A DNA stretch of 36,318 nt from a virus. The translations under genes and the position numbers were made by a program. This document shows, piece by piece, positions 14,414 to 21,260 of the stretch. The notes under the pieces were generated by a model, which was not told where the DNA came from, did no database searches, and was given only the letters and a program-made list of their open reading frames with translations. Location of the stretch: positions 1 to 36,318 of IMG/VR virus record IMGVR_UViG_3300037324_000037; one strand, written 5' to 3'. Each line of letters begins with the position of its first letter. The stretch's first letter is position 1.

Positions 14414-16414
14414 TCAGGCGCCGTTGGCCTTGTGCAGGCCACGGAAGTCGACCGCTTTGGCGGCAAACCACAGCTTGCACTTGATGTCGACGCCGTCGAC
14501 TTCCCAGCCGCTTTTGCTGGTGACCGTGGGGCCTTCTGCGCCCTCGAGGTAGCAATATTCGACGGTATCAACCGCACCGCTGGAGGCGGCGGCGTACCAA
14601 GATGTGGCGCTCGTTTCGTCCAGAATCGGCTCGACGATGGGCTCCACAGCGGTGCGACCACCGGCTCGGAACTCGTTGATCGCGCCCACGGTGGCCGGCA
14701 CAAAGTTCGTGCTGGTGAGCTGGTAGGCGGTTTGCTCAAGCGAAACCGGCACGATCAGGTAAGCGGGTGCCAGGTTCAGCAGCTCGTTGCCTAGGCCTTT
14801 TTGCTTGCGCATGGCAGTGCGCGCGACAGCCAAAGAACTGGCCTGCAGTGCAGAAGGTGCGCCGGTTTGCAGGTTGCCGTTGGGTGCGCTGTAGTCGACG
14901 CCAACCAGCTGGGCGTATGCCAGGCGGTTTTCCAGGCGCGAGGCAGAGAAACCAAAGGCGCTCAGCAGCCGGTCAAAGCCGTTCAGGTCGTCGTTGATGA
15001 TGGCCTCTTCGGTCAACGACACAATGCGCCCGTACTTGACTACCTTGTAGCTGACCGCGCCGTCGACCAAGGTGCCGTAGGTGTATTCACCGGCTTCGTT
15101 GACCTGCATCAGATCGGGTGCGCCCGAGAGCTGCATCACGTTGATGTTTCGGGTGTCGGGTGCGTTTGGGGCGCGGCGAGCCCAGGCCTGGTACGTGCTG
15201 GCGCTTTCTTCGTAGGCGGCGCGCAGGCGCCGGTTGGCCACGCTGCCCAGCAGGCTGGCGAAGTCTGACGTGGTGTGCATGCCGCCGCTGCGCACCTGAA
15301 TCATGCCGCTGGCAATTTCGTTGCGCGCCATGCCGCGCGTGTTGACGCTGCTGCCCTCCAGCATTTCGCGCCCGATTTCGAGCAGGCTCATGCCCCGGTA
15401 CTGGCGGCCGTTGTCGTCCATTTGAGCGCTTGGGCTGATGCGGTGCATCATGGCTTGCTCAATGCCGGCCATGCGGGTGGTGTGCTGGTCGCGCACGGTC
15501 TCGATGCGGGGTGCTGAGTTGCGGTGCCCACCAGCGGCTGCGTCAACGCGGGCCAGCTCGTCTAGCACAGCGGATCGAGCGGCGCTCACATCGGCGCCGG
15601 ATCGAATGAGGCCAGCGGCCAGGGCGGGCACGCCGTGGCGGGCGCACAGCTCGCTGATGTCGGCGGCGCGGGCCTGCAGATCAACCGCCGGTGCGGCAGC
15701 TGCCTCGGGTGCGGCTGCTCGGGTTTCGGTGGCAGGGGTGACGGCGGCCGTGGTGGGGGTGCCGCCCTGTTCGTTTGCTTGGGGCATGGTTTCTTTCGGA
15801 GTGGTTTGGGCGGCTGCCCGGGTGACGAACTCGCAAGGCGTGGCGCCTGTTGAGGGTTGCGAGCGGGTGCCACTACCGGCGTCCGCAGGAACGGGAACAA
15901 AGGAGATTTCGGCGGGCGTCCAGCTGACAGCGCGGTAGAGCCAATTGGCACCGCCGTCGGTGCGCTGCTCGGGCGGCGTCATTTCCATACGCTCAACGGT
16001 GTAGCCCGCGCTGATGTGGCGGATGACGCCAGAGCGAATGTCGGCCACGATGCCCGCGAGCTCAGGGCGCTCGCTCAGGCGCACCATGGCGCGGCCTTCG
16101 GTGCCCGCTATCCATGCGCGTTCGACAACGCCAATCACGTCGCGCAGCTGGTATTGGCCGTGGGTGTCGAGCACGCTAGCACCGGCTGCCATTCGGCTCA
16201 TGTTCACAGCCGAATCACTCACCTCGAGCTCTTCGTCGTACAGGCGATCGCGCATGTAGTCGTAGCGGCGAACGCGGGCGCCGGTGGTGAACACCACCTC
16301 GACCGTGCGCGCGGCCTCATCGAATGTGGCTGGCTGAATCTGCGCTGCGCGGATCTGCGTGGGCAGGTCTGCGGTCTCGATGGCCGGGCTCGGCTGGGTT
16401 ACAGGGTGGGGCAT
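14414..16414 (-). CDS. Prohead protease / major capsid protein fusion (666 aa)
   Basis: One frame encodes both maturation protease and HK97-fold capsid. Residues about 20-180 are the protease: VLDTHGQ (His85), IRHISAGY (Ser135) and PAEISFVPVPADAG (Glu169 region) match the catalytic His and Ser motifs of HK97-type prohead proteases. Residues about 210-290 are an Ala/Pro-rich helical linker suited to a scaffold or delta domain. Residues about 330-666 are the major capsid protein (ASTYQAWARRAPNAPDTRN, EAIINDDLNGFDRL, WYAAASSGAVDTVEYCYLEG). Fusions of this kind occur in other phages. An internal ATG at 15787 (residue 210) with a modest GAAAG upstream could produce the capsid part alone. Confidence 0.92.
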   Translation of the reverse strand: MPHPVTQPSPAIETADLPTQIRAAQIQPATFDEAARTVEVVFTTGARVRRYDYMRDRLYDEELEVSDSAVNMSRMAAGASVLDTHGQYQLRDVIGVVERAWIAGTEGRAMVRLSERPELAGIVADIRSGVIRHISAGYTVERMEMTPPEQRTDGGANWLYRAVSWTPAEISFVPVPADAGSGTRSQPSTGATPCEFVTRAAAQTTPKETMPQANEQGGTPTTAAVTPATETRAAAPEAAAAPAVDLQARAADISELCARHGVPALAAGLIRSGADVSAARSAVLDELARVDAAAGGHRNSAPRIETVRDQHTTRMAGIEQAMMHRISPSAQMDDNGRQYRGMSLLEIGREMLEGSSVNTRGMARNEIASGMIQVRSGGMHTTSDFASLLGSVANRRLRAAYEESASTYQAWARRAPNAPDTRNINVMQLSGAPDLMQVNEAGEYTYGTLVDGAVSYKVVKYGRIVSLTEEAIINDDLNGFDRLLSAFGFSASRLENRLAYAQLVGVDYSAPNGNLQTGAPSALQASSLAVARTAMRKQKGLGNELLNLAPAYLIVPVSLEQTAYQLTSTNFVPATVGAINEFRAGGRTAVEPIVEPILDETSATSWYAAASSGAVDTVEYCYLEGAEGPTVTSKSGWEVDGVDIKCKLWFAAKAVDFRGLHKANGA

Positions 16415-16436
16415 GGGGTGGGATGTTGTTTGGGTT

Positions 16437-16465
16437 GGTGTCGCATTGCTGGCAGGGCTGCGACT
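16437..16465. repeat. 29-bp hairpin repeat, copy 1 (portal 3' end)
   Basis: Identical over 29 bp to 18204-18232. It contains GTCGCA and TGCGAC as inverted arms around a 13-base centre with a further GC/GC pair. This copy overlaps the last two bases of the portal stop codon and fills most of the gap before the capsid gene. Confidence 0.85.
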
Positions 16466-17966
16466 ATTTCGGGGGCGGCGCGTCTTCTGCGGGCATGACG
16501 GCGGCCACGTTGCCGCTCTTCATGGCCAGCAGATAGGCCAGGGTTCCGTCTGAGGCCAGGCGCTCCATGTCGCTCTTGATTTCCGCAAAAACGAGGTCGG
16601 GTTTGTATCCACGGCGGCGCAGCTTTTCGCTGATGGAGCACAGGCCGCCCTGCACTTCCGCGTTGTCTGCGTTCACTTCCTGCAGCGGGTTCACGTAGTC
16701 CCACTTCGGGGTGCACCAGTCGACCGCGTATTCGGCCTGGGGCATGGCGCCGCTGAGCACAGCAGCGTCAACCCACTCGCGCCAGACGCGCCGGCACAAA
16801 ACGGGGATGACCAGCAGAAACTGCACCTGCTCGACCGATCGACGAAAGTCAATCAACGCCACGCGGGCGCTGCTGAAATTGGTGCCAGACATATCGCCCG
16901 TGGCCATTTCGTATGTCACGCCGATGCCGGCCGCGATGGTGTGCTTCTGCTCTTTCACGTATTCGACGTAACCGGGCGCGACCTTGGGCTCGACCACGGT
17001 GAGCGTCATGCCGGGCGGGATCATTGTGATGCCGCCACTCGCGAGCTGGCCCAGCTCTTTCGGGTCGCTTGAGTCTTCGCCACCAGGGCCTGGGCCTTGC
17101 ATGGCGCTCAGATCGCCGGTGGCCAGCACGGCCAGGCGGGTCTCCAGGTTCTTGCGCTGCAACTCGGCGTCTTCGTACAACTGAAGGTCTCGCACGCGCG
17201 AAATCACCGGCGACAAGCGCGAGAAACCGCGCTGCTGGCCCGGCCGGTCGGGCCGGAAGAGGTGAATGATTCGGGTGGCGGGCACCGGGCGGCTGTAGGT
17301 TCCAGCGCGGCGCACAGCGGTTGTGATCTCGCCGGGGTGGCGGTCATACAGCCAGTAATTGACGATGCGGCCCAGTGGGTCGCATTCGATGCCGTTGACG
17401 ATGGTGTTGCCGCCCGCGGTGCCGTTTTTGCTGCTGTCGAGCCAGTCAATTTCGATCACCTGAAGTTGCATGGGCACAGGCAGGCCGTCGGCGGGGGCAC
17501 GCGGTCGAATGCGCACCAGCACCTCGCCGTCAACCTCCATGGCCCGGTAGGCGCGGGCCTGCAGGCCGTAAAAGTCGCTCAGGCCATCGGCGTCGGCCAC
17601 CTCGGCCCACTGGTCCCACAGCTTGTCAACGCGCTGGCGCGCAGCAGCGGTGTCGGCCAGGCTGCGCGGAGAGATGCCGGTGCCCACGGTGTACGACACG
17701 AGCGACTCGATGGCGCGCGAGACATAGGGCACGTTTTGCACCAGCGAGCGGGCGCGAATGCGCAGCTCGGCGCCGTCGCCCATGTGGTCGGTGTTGGCAC
17801 TGGCGCCTGGGCGCCGGGGCGCCCAGCCATCGCGCCGACTGGCGCCCTCATAAGCCCGGGTCAGCTGCTCGCGCGCAACAGCGCGCATGAGGCCAGCGCG
17901 CGGGGCAAAGTAGCCCACCACGCGATCAACAACGTTGCGGGTCATGGCCGCTTTTTTGTCGGCCAT
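16464..17966 (-). CDS. Portal protein (lambda gpB family)
   Basis: A 500-aa protein of the lambda-type portal family. Diagnostic stretches are LVQNVPYVSRAIESLVSYTVGTGI near residues 73-97, YRAMEVDGEVLVRIRPR near 138-154, QVIEIDWLDS near 168-177, GFSRLSPVISRVRDLQLYEDAELQRKNL near 244-272, and FSSARVALIDFRRSVEQVQF near 368-388. It should form the dodecameric ring at one capsid vertex through which DNA enters and exits. Its start overlaps the gpW stop at base 17966, and its end abuts a duplicated hairpin before the capsid gene. Confidence 0.94.
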   Translation of the reverse strand: MADKKAAMTRNVVDRVVGYFAPRAGLMRAVAREQLTRAYEGASRRDGWAPRRPGASANTDHMGDGAELRIRARSLVQNVPYVSRAIESLVSYTVGTGISPRSLADTAAARQRVDKLWDQWAEVADADGLSDFYGLQARAYRAMEVDGEVLVRIRPRAPADGLPVPMQLQVIEIDWLDSSKNGTAGGNTIVNGIECDPLGRIVNYWLYDRHPGEITTAVRRAGTYSRPVPATRIIHLFRPDRPGQQRGFSRLSPVISRVRDLQLYEDAELQRKNLETRLAVLATGDLSAMQGPGPGGEDSSDPKELGQLASGGITMIPPGMTLTVVEPKVAPGYVEYVKEQKHTIAAGIGVTYEMATGDMSGTNFSSARVALIDFRRSVEQVQFLLVIPVLCRRVWREWVDAAVLSGAMPQAEYAVDWCTPKWDYVNPLQEVNADNAEVQGGLCSISEKLRRRGYKPDLVFAEIKSDMERLASDGTLAYLLAMKSGNVAAVMPAEDAPPPK

Positions 17967-18181
17967 CAGTAGCGTTCACGCGAGGTGGCGAAGCTGAAAT
18001 AGCCGGTGCGCGCGGTGCGCCCGGGCTGAGCGGCAGCAATTTCGGCTTGGATGGTTTCCTTGGCCTTGAGCAGGTCGCCCATGCTGCGATAGGTGACCGT
18101 GCGCCCGTTGTGGCTGACGGTGAGCTCGCCGCTTGCAATGGCCGCGTCAACTGCGGCGAGGTCCGATGATGTGAATGCCAT
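17966..18181 (-). CDS. Head-tail joining protein gpW-like
   Basis: A 71-aa protein: MAFTSSDLAAVDAAIASGELTVSHNGRTVTYRSMGDLLKAKETI. This is the gpW pattern of an N-terminal helix, a two-strand hairpin (LTVSHNGRTVTYRS) and a second helix. gpW binds below the portal and stops DNA leakage. Length equals the family's usual 65-75 aa. Directly upstream of the ATG an inverted repeat (GCGCGG 18184-18189 with CCGCGC 18196-18201) may modulate translation. No strong Shine-Dalgarno is visible. Confidence 0.93.
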   Translation of the reverse strand: MAFTSSDLAAVDAAIASGELTVSHNGRTVTYRSMGDLLKAKETIQAEIAAAQPGRTARTGYFSFATSRERY

Positions 18182-18203
18182 AGGCGCGGATGTTCCCGCG
18201 CAC

Positions 18204-18232
18204 GGTGTCGCATTGCTGGCAGGGCTGCGACT
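18204..18232. repeat. 29-bp hairpin repeat, copy 2 (upstream of gpW)
   Basis: Second exact copy of the repeat at 16437-16465. It lies in the 5' leader of the minus-strand head operon, just before the gpW start, and shares several G-rich bases beyond the 29-bp core. Together the two copies bracket gpW plus portal. Confidence 0.85.
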
Positions 18233-18283
18233 GTTTTGGGGGTGTGGGCGCGCTTACCGTTTGTCGGCTGGCTTGTTTATCTG

Positions 18284-18311
18284 TTGACGTTACGCGTAAC
18301 GATGGTATGAT
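18284..18311 (+). promoter_or_regulatory. Sigma70-type promoter with perfect palindromic operator
   Basis: TTGACG (18284-18289), a 16-bp spacer and TATGAT (18306-18311) form a good promoter facing right. The spacer is occupied by CGTTACGCGTAACG (18288-18301), a perfect 14-bp palindrome, the expected position for a repressor site. It would drive the two-gene cassette starting at 18346, with a leader of about 28 nt and GGAG at 18336-18339. Confidence 0.78.
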
Positions 18312-18345
18312 TCATTCACACCAACCAGCCACCCCGGAGAAAAAA

Positions 18346-18522
18346 ATGAAAATCGCCCTTCGCAACTGCCGCAAATTCAAACACCTGGAATTCGCGCAAA
18401 GCGCGGCCATGCACCAGGTGTATTGGGTTCCCGTGTTGATGGGCGATGACGGTTACTTCTGGGTGCCCAGCACCAACCGCGAAGCCGGTATGTTGATGCG
18501 CGCTGGGTACGATTCGGTATGA
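18346..18522 (+). CDS. Small cassette protein 1 (58 aa), unknown function
   Basis: ATG 18346 was chosen because GGAG lies six bases upstream and the promoter ends at 18311. A longer frame from 18190 would start inside the head-operon leader. The 58-aa product begins MKIALRNCRKFKHLEF and ends in GMLMRAGYDSV; it is basic near the start and aromatic in the middle (YWVPVLMGDDGYFWVP). No family is recognised. It is on the strand opposite to all neighbouring head genes and overlaps the next gene by ATGA, so the two form a separate operon, consistent with a moron. Confidence 0.75.
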   Translation: MKIALRNCRKFKHLEFAQSAAMHQVYWVPVLMGDDGYFWVPSTNREAGMLMRAGYDSV

Positions 18523-18791
18523 CCGCGAAGACCAATACCGAGCGTCAGGCGGCCTACCGGGCCCGCAAAGCGGATGCCAATCTACCCGAGGTGCGCGGCA
18601 TCTTTGCGGCGCCCGAGCTGCACCTGGCGATCAAAGCAGCAGCCGCCAAGCTGGCGCGCAAAACCTCAAAGGCTCAGGCCGCCTCCAGCTCGTCAAACAG
18701 GCCGCGCACCTTTTCAGCCGATACGCAATGCGGGCTGCACCAGATCGTTTCGCTGGCCGAATTGCCCACCGCCTCTTCGGTCAGGGCGTAG
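18519..18791 (+). CDS. Small cassette protein 2, possible RHH-type DNA-binding protein (90 aa)
   Basis: MTAKTNTERQAAYRARKADANLPEVRGIFAAPELHLAIKAAAAKLAR: this start with KTNTERQAAYRARK is recurrent in small phage proteins, and the strand-then-helix pattern (VRGIFAAPELHLAIKAAAAKL) resembles ribbon-helix-helix regulators. Known relatives that I recall stop soon after this point; here the frame runs on over the 3' end of the convergent methylase gene for about 118 bases, so the last ~40 residues are read opposite that gene and may be unstructured. It could autoregulate the palindromic promoter of its own operon; that is inference. Confidence 0.7.
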   Translation: MTAKTNTERQAAYRARKADANLPEVRGIFAAPELHLAIKAAAAKLARKTSKAQAASSSSNRPRTFSADTQCGLHQIVSLAELPTASSVRA

Positions 18792-19687
18792 CCCTTGCGC
18801 GCGGTCCAGTCGCGGGTGTGCCAGCCGTGGGCCAGCAGCGCGTCGTGCTCGCCCGCGTGGCCGCACAGCACGATGCGCAGCTTTTTGTCGGCGCCGTTGT
18901 CCACACACCAGGCGCGCACCGCCTCGGCAATGCCCAGGCCCATGCCTCCCGCGCTGTAGTCCATGGCCCCCTTGGCATAGGGCGGGTCGAGAAAAACAGC
19001 GGTCAGGCCGTGGCGCGTGGTCACGCTGTCTTTGCACACGCGCGCCCAATTGCCGCAGGCCACGCGCACATCGCGCAGGCGCTGGTGCAACAGGCCAAAC
19101 CATTCCTCGATGTAAGCGCGGCGCGGCTGCTGCGTGCTGCGGTTGATGCCCTGCCCGGCGTCGCCCAGGTGCGGGAGTTGGCGGTTGATGCCCTGCCCGG
19201 CGTCGCCCAGGTGCGGGAGTTGGCGGGCATTCACCAATGTCTCGCCATCGTGAACCCATGGGCCGGTGCCGCTGCACCAGCCTGAGCCGATCCAGTTGCA
19301 CGAACCCCAGCACCACCACCCGGCAATCTTGGCGTCGAACCAAGCGGGGTCGGCGTGTAGCTGTGTGGTCAGGCTGTCGCGCTGGCGCACCAGCCACGAA
19401 TGGCGGGCGAACAGGTCGACCTCGTTGCATGGCCAGTCGGCATGGTGCGCCACGGCATCGGGGTCGGCGGCGATCGCGCGCCAGAAGTTCGCCACGAAGC
19501 CGTCGAAGTCGTTGATGGTCTCTACCCGCTTGCCATCGGGCGCTCCGAGCAGCATGGCGGCAGACCCGGCGAAGGGTTCGACGTAGTTGTCGACCACGCC
19601 GAATGCAGCCCAAACCGGCTCGCAAGCGTTGGACTTGCCACCGAACCAGGGGAACGGGGCGGCGAGGGTTCCGGCAATGGACTTCAC
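18674..19687 (-). CDS. DNA adenine methylase, Dam-like (D12 class)
   Basis: The start GTG 19687 overlaps the upstream stop as GTGA. A longer frame to 19915 is a shadow of the upstream gene. The 337-aa product has PFPWFGGKSNACEPVW (11-26, FGG motif), YVEPFAGSAAMLLG (35-48, SAM-binding FxGxG-type), and VFLDPPYAKGAMDYS (231-245) with the catalytic DPPY of N6-adenine methylases. It would methylate adenine in the phage genome, most likely against host restriction. A 42-bp in-frame tandem duplication repeats residues 156-169 as 170-183, lengthening a loop between the motifs. The 3' end overlaps a convergent plus-strand gene. Confidence 0.92.
   Translation of the reverse strand: MKSIAGTLAAPFPWFGGKSNACEPVWAAFGVVDNYVEPFAGSAAMLLGAPDGKRVETINDFDGFVANFWRAIAADPDAVAHHADWPCNEVDLFARHSWLVRQRDSLTTQLHADPAWFDAKIAGWWCWGSCNWIGSGWCSGTGPWVHDGETLVNARQLPHLGDAGQGINRQLPHLGDAGQGINRSTQQPRRAYIEEWFGLLHQRLRDVRVACGNWARVCKDSVTTRHGLTAVFLDPPYAKGAMDYSAGGMGLGIAEAVRAWCVDNGADKKLRIVLCGHAGEHDALLAHGWHTRDWTARKGYALTEEAVGNSASETIWCSPHCVSAEKVRGLFDELEAA
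19141..19224. repeat. 42-bp tandem duplication inside the methylase gene
   Basis: Two perfect adjacent copies, 19141-19182 and 19183-19224. The unit is a multiple of three and encodes QLPHLGDAGQGINR twice, so the frame is kept. Perfect identity suggests a recent event (or an assembly issue). Confidence 0.95.
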
Positions 19688-20034
19688 ACGCTTCCCCCCG
19701 GCTGCTTTAAAAGACGGTAAACGTGCGGCCGACTGATGCCCAGGCGGCGCGCGACTTCGCGGGCGTTGCGCCCGTTGAACAAGGCCAGCGCCTTGCGGGC
19801 CATGGCGGCGCTGTTGGGCCGGTTGGTGACGGTGCCGCGCAGGCCCAGCAGCTGGTGGCGCACCGCATCCTCGTGCTCTTCGCGCGCCTGGGGTGCGATG
19901 CCGCCTGACTCGCACAGCAGATCAAAAATGGCGGTGACCAGATCGGGCTCGGGGCGGGTGTAGCTGGTGGACTGCCCCACAAACACGTCGCCCTGTTGTT
20001 GCTCGGCTTTTCGGCTTTTGGTGGTTTCGATCAT
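19684..20034 (-). CDS. HTH DNA-binding protein (116 aa), Mor/ParB-like helix-turn-helix
   Basis: The C-terminal third holds a clear helix-turn-helix: NAREVARRLGISRPHVYRLLKQ, residues about 89-110. The N-terminus is charged (MIETTKSRKAEQQQGDVFVG), and the middle is helical (PDLVTAIFDLLCESG; EEHEDAVRHQLLGLRG). It resembles regulators of the Mor-activator type found in Burkholderiales phages. Position between terminase-associated genes and the methylase/head operon suggests control of late genes, but this is inference. It overlaps the methylase start by GTGA. Confidence 0.75.
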   Translation of the reverse strand: MIETTKSRKAEQQQGDVFVGQSTSYTRPEPDLVTAIFDLLCESGGIAPQAREEHEDAVRHQLLGLRGTVTNRPNSAAMARKALALFNGRNAREVARRLGISRPHVYRLLKQPGGSV

Positions 20035-20058
20035 GGGCGGTCGGTGGTGGGCTTGGGA

Positions 20059-20751
20059 TCAGCGGGCGCTGGCGAGGGCGGCGGCGAGCGCGGTGTTGAA
20101 GTGGCCGGCAAACTTGGCGTTTGTGGTGGTCTTGGCCAGGCCTTCAAAATTGAACTTGGCTTTGTAGGTGGCGGGCGTCTTGCTGAACACGATCACCGGA
20201 ACCAGCTTTCCCTTGCCACCTGGCGTGCTGGATGGCTCGCGGCGCCATATACCCATGGGCGCTTTGTTCCAGCCCTTGCCTTGCGGGATGCCGTAGAAAA
20301 GCTGTACCGCTCCCTTGCCGCTGGCGTTTATGCGCCTGGCAAGCGCGCCGCCAAGGCTGCCGCTTTTTGCCGCCGCCTTGAGCCGGGCAATGGTGCCCTT
20401 GGGAATGTTTCCGAACCCGTTGAGTTGAATGTTGCCGGGCAGCTTGATGCCAGCAGGGCCGGGCGCGCGCCGGCCACCGGCGATCTGAAGCGCCATGTAG
20501 CGGGCCTGGCGGTCTTTGAATCCAACTGTGGCCTCTAAATTGTTTTTCTTGGCGGGCGTTAGATAGGTGCTGTTTCGGGTGGTGAATGTGGTGGGGTTGT
20601 CGAGCACGCGGCTCAGTTCTGCGGGGATGGCTTGCTGGAGATCTTTGGCGGTGCGGTTCAGGGCTTGCGAGGCAGCGAAGCGGGCCTGGTTGCCGTACTG
20701 CGCGATGGCGGCGCGCACTTCTTCGAGGTTGGTGGTGATGTTGATTTGCAT
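20059..20751 (-). CDS. Putative tail completion protein (minor tail protein Z-like)
   Basis: A 230-aa protein: MQINITTNLEEVRAAIAQYGNQARFAASQALNRTAKDLQQAIPAEL. The 'ASQALNRTAKDL' segment followed by a basic, Gly/Ala/Lys-rich body (LARRINASGKGAVQLFYGIPQGKGWNK) and a C-terminal FNTALAAALASAR is reminiscent of lambda gpZ-type proteins, which help attach tail to head. No enzymatic motif is visible. It is one base away from the upstream small membrane gene's stop. The first ~13 codons were copied into the recombination scar at 20957-21034. Confidence 0.62.
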   Translation of the reverse strand: MQINITTNLEEVRAAIAQYGNQARFAASQALNRTAKDLQQAIPAELSRVLDNPTTFTTRNSTYLTPAKKNNLEATVGFKDRQARYMALQIAGGRRAPGPAGIKLPGNIQLNGFGNIPKGTIARLKAAAKSGSLGGALARRINASGKGAVQLFYGIPQGKGWNKAPMGIWRREPSSTPGGKGKLVPVIVFSKTPATYKAKFNFEGLAKTTTNAKFAGHFNTALAAALASAR

Positions 20752-20752
20752 G

Positions 20753-20935
20753 TCAGTCCTTGGTGTTCAAATACGCAATAACAGCTGCCGTGCCGCCGAA
20801 TGCAAGGCCCAGATAAGCAAACGCCAAAAGCGTTCCCCCACGCTCAGAAAAATCAAACCCACCAGCCCAGAAAAGCCAAAACAACAGCGTGTGAACTGCG
20901 GCAAATGCTCCGGCGGCTGCGATAAAAGGCTTCAT
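20753..20935 (-). CDS. Small two-TM membrane protein (60 aa)
   Basis: From ATG 20935 (five codons inside a slightly longer frame), MKPFIAAAGAFAAVHTLLFWLFWAGG gives one TM segment and LLAFAYLGLAFGGTAAVIAYL a second, with a short charged loop (FDFSERG). GGAAAA lies just upstream as a possible ribosome-binding site. No family is recognised. It lies between a recombination scar and the Z-like gene and is AT-richer than its neighbours. Confidence 0.62.
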   Translation of the reverse strand: MKPFIAAAGAFAAVHTLLFWLFWAGGFDFSERGGTLLAFAYLGLAFGGTAAVIAYLNTKD

Positions 20936-20956
20936 AGTTTTTCCGATCAATTTTGT

Positions 20957-21034
20957 TTACCAGTAGCGAGGTTGGGCGGCACGCGGTGGGGAGCGGCGCA
21001 CTTCGGGCAGGTTGGTGGTGATGTTGATTTTCAT
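20957..21034 (-). pseudogene. Chimeric 25-codon ORF: recombination scar
   Basis: MKINITTNLPEVR, nearly identical to the start of the gene at 20751 (MQINITTNLEEVR), is fused in frame to RSPPRAAQPRYW, the exact C-terminus of the terminase large subunit. The ATG overlaps the stop of 21031-21255 by ATGA, so it may still be translated. At DNA level the 3' half is a 41-bp perfect copy of the terminase end. I read it as the remnant of an illegitimate recombination event rather than a functional gene. Confidence 0.8.
20959..20999. repeat. 41-bp direct repeat, copy 1
   Basis: Perfect match to 21263-21303, which is the 3' end of the terminase large-subunit gene. Further upstream in this copy, 21009-21030 repeats the 22 bp at 20726-20747 (start of the Z-like gene). 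Together these bracket the gene at 21031-21255. Confidence 0.95.
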
Positions 21035-21255
21035 GTTAGGGAGTCCACCGATTCTTTCCAGACTGAATAAGCCATTTGTGGGGTTACTCCATAGCGCGCC
21101 AACACCGACCCTCTTGGAACCAAGAACCTACCGGGGATTGGTCCGACACACACCCAAAGCCTCCCCTTCTTTTTTATCCTTGGTTTGTCTTCACTGGGCA
21201 CATGGCAACCACTTGAAAAACCAGACAGCAAATACTTAAAAGAAAACAAATTCAT
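21031..21255 (-). CDS. Small unknown protein inserted after the terminase (74 aa)
   Basis: ATG 21255 lies five bases after the terminase stop; a much longer open frame upstream (to 21690) is a terminase shadow. The 74-aa product begins MNLFSFKYLLSGFSSGCHV and continues with basic EDKPRIKKKGRLWVCVGPIPGRFLVPRG. The first 17 residues could be a weak signal or membrane anchor. No family is recognised. The DNA is AT-richer than its flanks and is bracketed by a 41-bp duplication, which suggests a recently inserted moron-like gene. Confidence 0.6.
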   Translation of the reverse strand: MNLFSFKYLLSGFSSGCHVPSEDKPRIKKKGRLWVCVGPIPGRFLVPRGSVLARYGVTPQMAYSVWKESVDSLT

Positions 21256-21260
21256 GGCGG

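Noticed and set aside
18674-19915. 413-aa version of the methylase
   Set aside because: The extra N-terminus overlaps the HTH gene in another frame and is Arg/Pro-rich; GTG 19687 gives a normal-length enzyme with GTGA coupling.
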